Positions 5,107 to 8,111 of a DNA stretch of 8,111 nucleotides are shown here, one piece after another. The notes beneath the pieces were generated by a model. The model worked only from the letters and a program-made list of their open reading frames with translations, had not been told where the DNA came from and did not search any database. The stretch is taken from assembly GCA_031254735.1 (NCBI GenBank), contig JAIRTU010000072.1:1-8111 (forward strand), in the 5' to 3' direction. Numbering within the stretch: position 1 is the first letter of the stretch; each line of letters opens with the position of its first letter. This DNA comes from Bacteroidales bacterium (GTDB lineage: Bacteria > Bacteroidota > Bacteroidia > Bacteroidales > WCHB1-69). The translations under genes and the position numbers were made by a program.

Positions 5107-6135
5107 ATGCAAAAATACCTGAAAGATATAGTCAAATTGATTCTTTTTTTATCGTTGGGAGTCTTTTTTATTTGGCTGTCGATAAAAGACCTTTCTCCCG
5201 AACAGCGTTCGATGATCCTTACAAACGCCAAAGAAGTTTTTCAAGGAAACAGATGGATATATTTACTTATGTGTATCGGGATTGGTTTTTTCAGTGTGCT
5301 TTTCAGAGGCTTGCGTTCGGTGTTGATGTTAGAACCTATGGGATACAAGGTTTCCAAAACACATTCGTATCATGCGGTTATGATTGGTTATCTGGCAAAT
5401 CTTGCTTTCCCGCGATTGGGCGAAATTGTGCGATGTACCATTTTGCAGACACACGAAAAAGTGCCTTTTCAGAAGACACTCGGAACGGTAATCACCGAAC
5501 GTGTGTTGGATATTTTGTTGGCGGGATTGCTTTTCTTGCTTGCTCTCGGCGTAGAATACGATAAGTTGATCCGAATTTTTTCCGAAACCAACATCGCCGA
5601 AAAAATAGTGGGAATGCTTTCAGGAGCAGGAAAATATATTGCTTTGGGAACAGGTTTGTTGGTTGTTGTTATAATATATGCCTTGCGGAAAAAGATTGCC
5701 AAGCTGTCGATATATCAAAAAGTTGTCAAAATAGCAAAAGGATTTTGGGAAGGATTAATATCCGTCAAAAACATGAAACACCCTTTTCTTTTTATCCTGT
5801 ATTCTTTGGCGATATGGATATGTTTTTATTTGATGTTTTATGTGTGTGCATTTGCATTTCCCGACATGGTGGCGTTGGAACACAAACAAATACTGTTGGC
5901 TTCTTTGTCTTGCGTTGTAATTGGAACAGTGGCATTTGTGATTGCACAGGGAGGATTGGGTGCGTATCCGCTGTTGGTATCCATGGTGTTGTTGCTGTAC
6001 GGCATTCCCGAAGAATCGGGGCTTGCCATCGGCTGGGTGGTATGGGCAAGCGAATCGCTGATGTATCTTTCTTTGGGGCTTGTTTCGTTGTTGCTGCTCT
6101 TGTTTCAGAAAAAAAGAAAAACAGTAAAATTGTAA
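5107..6135 (+). CDS. Flippase-like membrane protein (LPG_synthase_TM / UPF0104 / AglD family)
   Basis: The 342-residue protein is an integral inner-membrane protein with about eight hydrophobic segments and a cytoplasmic basic end (QKKRKTVKL). Conserved features of the lysylphosphatidylglycerol-synthase membrane-region family are clear. They are NLAFPRLGEIVR (98-109, with the invariant N, PR, GE and R), ITERVLD (129-135) and the loop AQGGLGAYP (280-288). It lacks the soluble aminoacyl-transferase domain of MprF, so it is the membrane module alone. Such proteins are suspected of moving lipids or lipid-linked sugars across the inner membrane, but activity is mostly unproven. The gene opens a three-gene operon; rfaE2 starts two bases after its stop codon. 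That tight link to a heptose-nucleotide enzyme fits a role in envelope glycolipid synthesis, which is inference. Confidence 0.88.
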   Translation: MQKYLKDIVKLILFLSLGVFFIWLSIKDLSPEQRSMILTNAKEVFQGNRWIYLLMCIGIGFFSVLFRGLRSVLMLEPMGYKVSKTHSYHAVMIGYLANLAFPRLGEIVRCTILQTHEKVPFQKTLGTVITERVLDILLAGLLFLLALGVEYDKLIRIFSETNIAEKIVGMLSGAGKYIALGTGLLVVVIIYALRKKIAKLSIYQKVVKIAKGFWEGLISVKNMKHPFLFILYSLAIWICFYLMFYVCAFAFPDMVALEHKQILLASLSCVVIGTVAFVIAQGGLGAYPLLVSMVLLLYGIPEESGLAIGWVVWASESLMYLSLGLVSLLLLLFQKKRKTVKL

Positions 6136-6137
6136 TC

Positions 6138-6629
6138 ATGGATTTTATCGATAACATACAGCACAAAATTATTCCTGCCGGAGAAAAACTGCTTTCGTTG
6201 CCGTTGTGGAAAGAAAATAACGAACAAATTGTTTTCACCAACGGCTGTTTTGACATTATTCATCGCGGACATGCGGATTATCTGGCAAGAGCGGCTTCTT
6301 TGGGCAGCAAACTGATTGTCGGACTCAACACCGATGCTTCCATACGCCGAATTAAAGGAAATTCAAGACCTGTTTCGGACGAGTATTCAAGGGCTTTTGT
6401 GTTGGCTGCATTTGCTTTTATCGACGCCGTTATGCTCTTTGAGGAAGATACTCCCTATTGTTTGATACAATCCGTTCAACCGGATATTTTGGTAAAAGGT
6501 TCTGATTACCGAGAGGAAGATATTGTAGGATATGATATTGTCAAAGCAAAAGGCGGAAAGATAGTTACCATAGATTTTGTTCCCGGATTTTCGACGTCTT
6601 CAATTATCGAGAAAATCAGGGGAAAATAA
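6138..6629 (+). CDS. rfaE2: D-glycero-beta-D-manno-heptose 1-phosphate adenylyltransferase (stand-alone RfaE2)
   Basis: The 163-residue cytoplasmic enzyme is a nucleotidyltransferase of the RfaE domain II / HldE C-terminal type. It would transfer AMP from ATP to heptose 1-phosphate to make ADP-heptose for lipopolysaccharide core or other surface glycans. The signature FTNGCFDIIHRGHADYL contains the HxGH motif (H42, G44, H45). LIVGLNTDASIRRIKG follows, then RPVSDEYSRAFVLAA, FEEDTP, DILVKGSDY and the C-terminal DFVPGFSTSSIIEKI, all aligned with the HldE adenylyltransferase half. It lacks the sugar-kinase half, as in organisms that encode the kinase separately. About 28 residues precede the catalytic fold. 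The frame is open far upstream within the preceding gene, but the ATG at 6138, two bases after that gene's stop, gives the family length. It is co-transcribed with its neighbours. Confidence 0.92.
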   Translation: MDFIDNIQHKIIPAGEKLLSLPLWKENNEQIVFTNGCFDIIHRGHADYLARAASLGSKLIVGLNTDASIRRIKGNSRPVSDEYSRAFVLAAFAFIDAVMLFEEDTPYCLIQSVQPDILVKGSDYREEDIVGYDIVKAKGGKIVTIDFVPGFSTSSIIEKIRGK

Positions 6630-6641
6630 AAAAGTCAAACT

Positions 6642-7346
6642 TTGGAAAACCAACACCCGCAATCGAAACGTAAAATCATCTTAACCGAAGACGGTTCGTC
6701 GAGTTTGTTTGTCGAAACTTTAAACGAACATTATCATTCCATTCATGGGGCGGTACAGGAATCTATGCATATTTTTATCCAAGCCGGATTGCTTTGCGAA
6801 CAGCTGAAAGACTTGCAGACCGTCAACATTTTAGAAATAGGCTTGGGCAGCGGACTGAATGCTTTGCTGACATATTTTTCTGCTTTAAACGCCAATAAAA
6901 AAGTTCGTTACACCGCCATAGAGAAATATCCGCTGTCTTTCCATGAAGTACAGCTGTTGAATTATCCTCATTTTATGGCACATACTTCGGCAGAAAATGT
7001 TTTCCGACAGATACATACAAGCGAGTGGGGGACAACGGAGGCATTTTCCGCACATTTCTCGCTCTGCAAACACCAGCAGTCGGCGACAGAAACCGCTTAT
7101 CCTGCCGACACTTTCAACCTTGTATATTTCGACGCTTTTTCTCCCGATGTTCAGCCTGAATTATGGTCGGAGGAATTATTCAAAAAAATATACCAAAGCA
7201 TGAAACCCGAAAGCGTCTTGCTGACCTATTCTACCAAAGGAACAGTAAAACGTGCATTGAAAAATGCTGACTTCCAAATAGAAAAACTGCCCGGTCCCAA
7301 AGGGAAACGCGAAATCTTGCGAGCAAAAAAACAAACCGGTGAATAA
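6642..7346 (+). CDS. mnmD: tRNA (5-methylaminomethyl-2-thiouridine)(34)-methyltransferase MnmD
   Basis: This 234-residue SAM-dependent methyltransferase belongs to the DUF752/Methyltransf_30 family, matching the methyltransferase half of E. coli MnmC. It makes the last methyl transfer to give mnm5(s2)U at wobble position 34 of tRNAs such as those for Lys, Glu and Gln. Visible features are the family start KRKIILTEDGSSSLF (9-23), HGAVQESMHIFIQAG, the SAM loop ILEIGLGSGLNAL (63-75), acidic E94 after strand 2, and FDAFSPDVQPELW with D164-A-F-S-P168. The end is TYSTKGTVKRALKNA and GPKGKREI. The oxidoreductase half of MnmC is absent, so glycine removal must be done elsewhere or by another route. 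The start is TTG at 6642: the only codons between the previous in-frame stop (6627-6629) and it are AAA AGT CAA ACT, and no later ATG keeps the conserved N-terminus. It lies 12 bases after rfaE2. Confidence 0.9.
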   Translation: MENQHPQSKRKIILTEDGSSSLFVETLNEHYHSIHGAVQESMHIFIQAGLLCEQLKDLQTVNILEIGLGSGLNALLTYFSALNANKKVRYTAIEKYPLSFHEVQLLNYPHFMAHTSAENVFRQIHTSEWGTTEAFSAHFSLCKHQQSATETAYPADTFNLVYFDAFSPDVQPELWSEELFKKIYQSMKPESVLLTYSTKGTVKRALKNADFQIEKLPGPKGKREILRAKKQTGE

Positions 7347-7750
7347 TAACGCAATTGTCCAATCCGGGATTTTGCGATTAATATATTTACGAAACAAAAG
7401 CTCATTGCCGACAAACACAAAGCAACGCCGTTATCTCAAAAAAATCATAACATTATCCCAACTGTTCAAGCTGTTGCATTTGATTTTTTCGCATCAGGAA
7501 AAAGAAATCAACAAAAAAATTGAACAAAAGTATCGGTTCGATTGTTACATTTAAATCGGGGGATCGGTTTTGAGACAACTGTTGCCGTTTTGCGGCTTGC
7601 AACAATGATTTTTCATCACGTTTTTTGCATAATTCATAATCCGGAAACGCTTGGAAAGAAGAAAATCGCGATCTTGTTACACAATTACAATCTCATTCAG
7701 ACGTTTAAGAAATAGAACATATATTGCCAATCAAAACAAGCAAACTATCA
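7347..7750. other. 404-base intergenic region between mnmD and zupT
   Basis: I find no convincing gene. A 71-codon frame with a GTG start at 7339 overlaps the end of mnmD and translates to an N/K/I-rich sequence without family features. A stem-loop at 7580-7613 is listed separately. A -7-like TATATTG at 7720-7726, one base short of consensus, sits just upstream of zupT and may be its promoter. The rest is AT-rich with no repeat that I can see. Confidence 0.4.
7580..7613 (+). terminator. Bulged stem-loop with T-run, candidate terminator
   Basis: TGTT (7580-7583) pairs with AACA (7601-7604) and GCCG (7584-7587) with CGGC (7593-7596), leaving a TTTTG loop and a four-base bulge (7597-7600). Alternatively TGTTGC pairs with GCAACA directly. 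Five T follow at 7609-7613 after a four-base gap. It lies 230 bases past mnmD, so it may end read-through from that operon before zupT. Confidence 0.35.
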
Positions 7751-8111
7751 ATGGAAACGAATACGCACACTATCATTATCGCCTTTCTGCTGACACTCTT
7801 TGCCGGACTTTCTACCGGAATAGGAAGTACCATTGCATTTTTCGCCAAAAGAACCGGCAAACGATTTCTGTCTCTTTCGTTGGGGTTTAGTGCAGGCGTG
7901 ATGATCTACATATCGTTTGTTGAACTTTTTCCGCTTGCCGTATCGTATTTCGCCGAAACCGCCTCCGGCAACATGGCACAAGGAATGACGGCAGTTGCTT
8001 TTTTCGGCGGAATGTTTCTGATTGCCATTATCGACAAAATGATACCCTCGTACGAAAATCCGCACGAAGTCAAAACCATAGAAATGAAAGATAGCAACGA
8101 ATATGCGGGAT
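7751..8111 (+). CDS. zupT: ZupT-type ZIP-family divalent metal importer (3' end outside the window)
   Basis: An ATG at 7751 opens a frame that continues to the window edge (120 complete codons seen). The sequence matches the first part of ZupT. A first membrane segment runs IIIAFLLTLFAGLSTGIGS (8-26). Then comes FFAKRTGKRFLSLSLGFSAG and a second segment with VMIYISFVELFP (50-61). A third segment (about 80-94) leads into DKMIPSYENPHE (95-106), a hallmark of bacterial ZupT. The histidine-rich metal-binding segments 4 and 5 lie beyond the edge. ZIP proteins bring Zn2+ and other divalent ions into the cytoplasm. The gene appears separately transcribed. It lies about 3.5 kb from a CDF exporter of opposite function, which may or may not be meaningful. 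Confidence 0.88.
   Translation, partial: METNTHTIIIAFLLTLFAGLSTGIGSTIAFFAKRTGKRFLSLSLGFSAGVMIYISFVELFPLAVSYFAETASGNMAQGMTAVAFFGGMFLIAIIDKMIPSYENPHEVKTIEMKDSNEYAG

Noticed and set aside
5745..6137. Long N-terminal extension of RfaE2 in the same frame
   Set aside because: This stretch lies within the flippase-like gene in another frame and reads as a shadow (Cys/His/Gly-rich). The family length fits a start at 6138.
7339..7554. 71-codon frame with GTG start after mnmD
   Set aside because: It overlaps the mnmD end and translates to a low-complexity N/K/I-rich sequence with no family signal.
7651..8065. Small frames on both strands around the window end
   Set aside because: They are shadows of the ZupT coding frame that starts at 7751 and stays open to the edge.
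1..8111. CRISPR array, tRNA/rRNA gene or insertion sequence
   Set aside because: No regularly spaced direct repeats, no cloverleaf or rRNA-like sequence, and no transposase or terminal repeats were seen on either strand.

Overview
The window looks like chromosomal DNA of a member of the Bacteroidota, probably the order Bacteroidales. It is AT-rich. Four intergenic regions carry a -7 box of the form TAnnTTTG, three of them followed by CAG, as expected for the primary sigma factor of this phylum. Start codons generally lack Shine-Dalgarno sites. The protein set also fits: a PorT-like outer-membrane barrel, a stand-alone ORF6N protein, an unfused RfaE2 and an unfused MnmD. All recognised genes lie on the + strand.

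Layout: (1) 2-160 is the 3' end of an unidentified gene, followed by about 290 bases of non-coding, possibly decayed DNA. (2) 454-2234 is an overlapping two-gene type IV toxin-antitoxin / abortive-infection module of the AbiE class. It has its own promoter, a striking set of inverted repeats around that promoter, and a hairpin at the toxin stop codon. (3) 2401-2979 is a small exported outer-membrane beta-barrel protein, followed by a 323-base gap with interleaved inverted repeats. (4) 3303-4208 is a cation diffusion facilitator (Zn/Cd/Co efflux family). (5) 4409-4969 is an ORF6N-domain DNA-binding protein with a long leader. (6) 5107-7346 is a tight three-gene operon: a flippase-like membrane protein, a heptose-1-phosphate adenylyltransferase and a tRNA wobble-uridine methyltransferase. 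(7) After a 404-base gap, a ZupT-type metal importer starts at 7751 and runs off the window.

Functionally this is a mixed neighbourhood. The AbiE pair and the ORF6N gene are accessory, with defence and phage associations. The CDF exporter and ZupT importer are opposing divalent-metal transporters. The flippase-rfaE2-mnmD operon is envelope and translation housekeeping. I found no insertion sequence, CRISPR array, tRNA or rRNA. The most noteworthy signals are the architecture of the abiE control region (candidate autorepressor operator) and the interleaved inverted repeats at 3011-3162 (candidate structured RNA or decayed repeat). No wholly new multi-gene system is evident.
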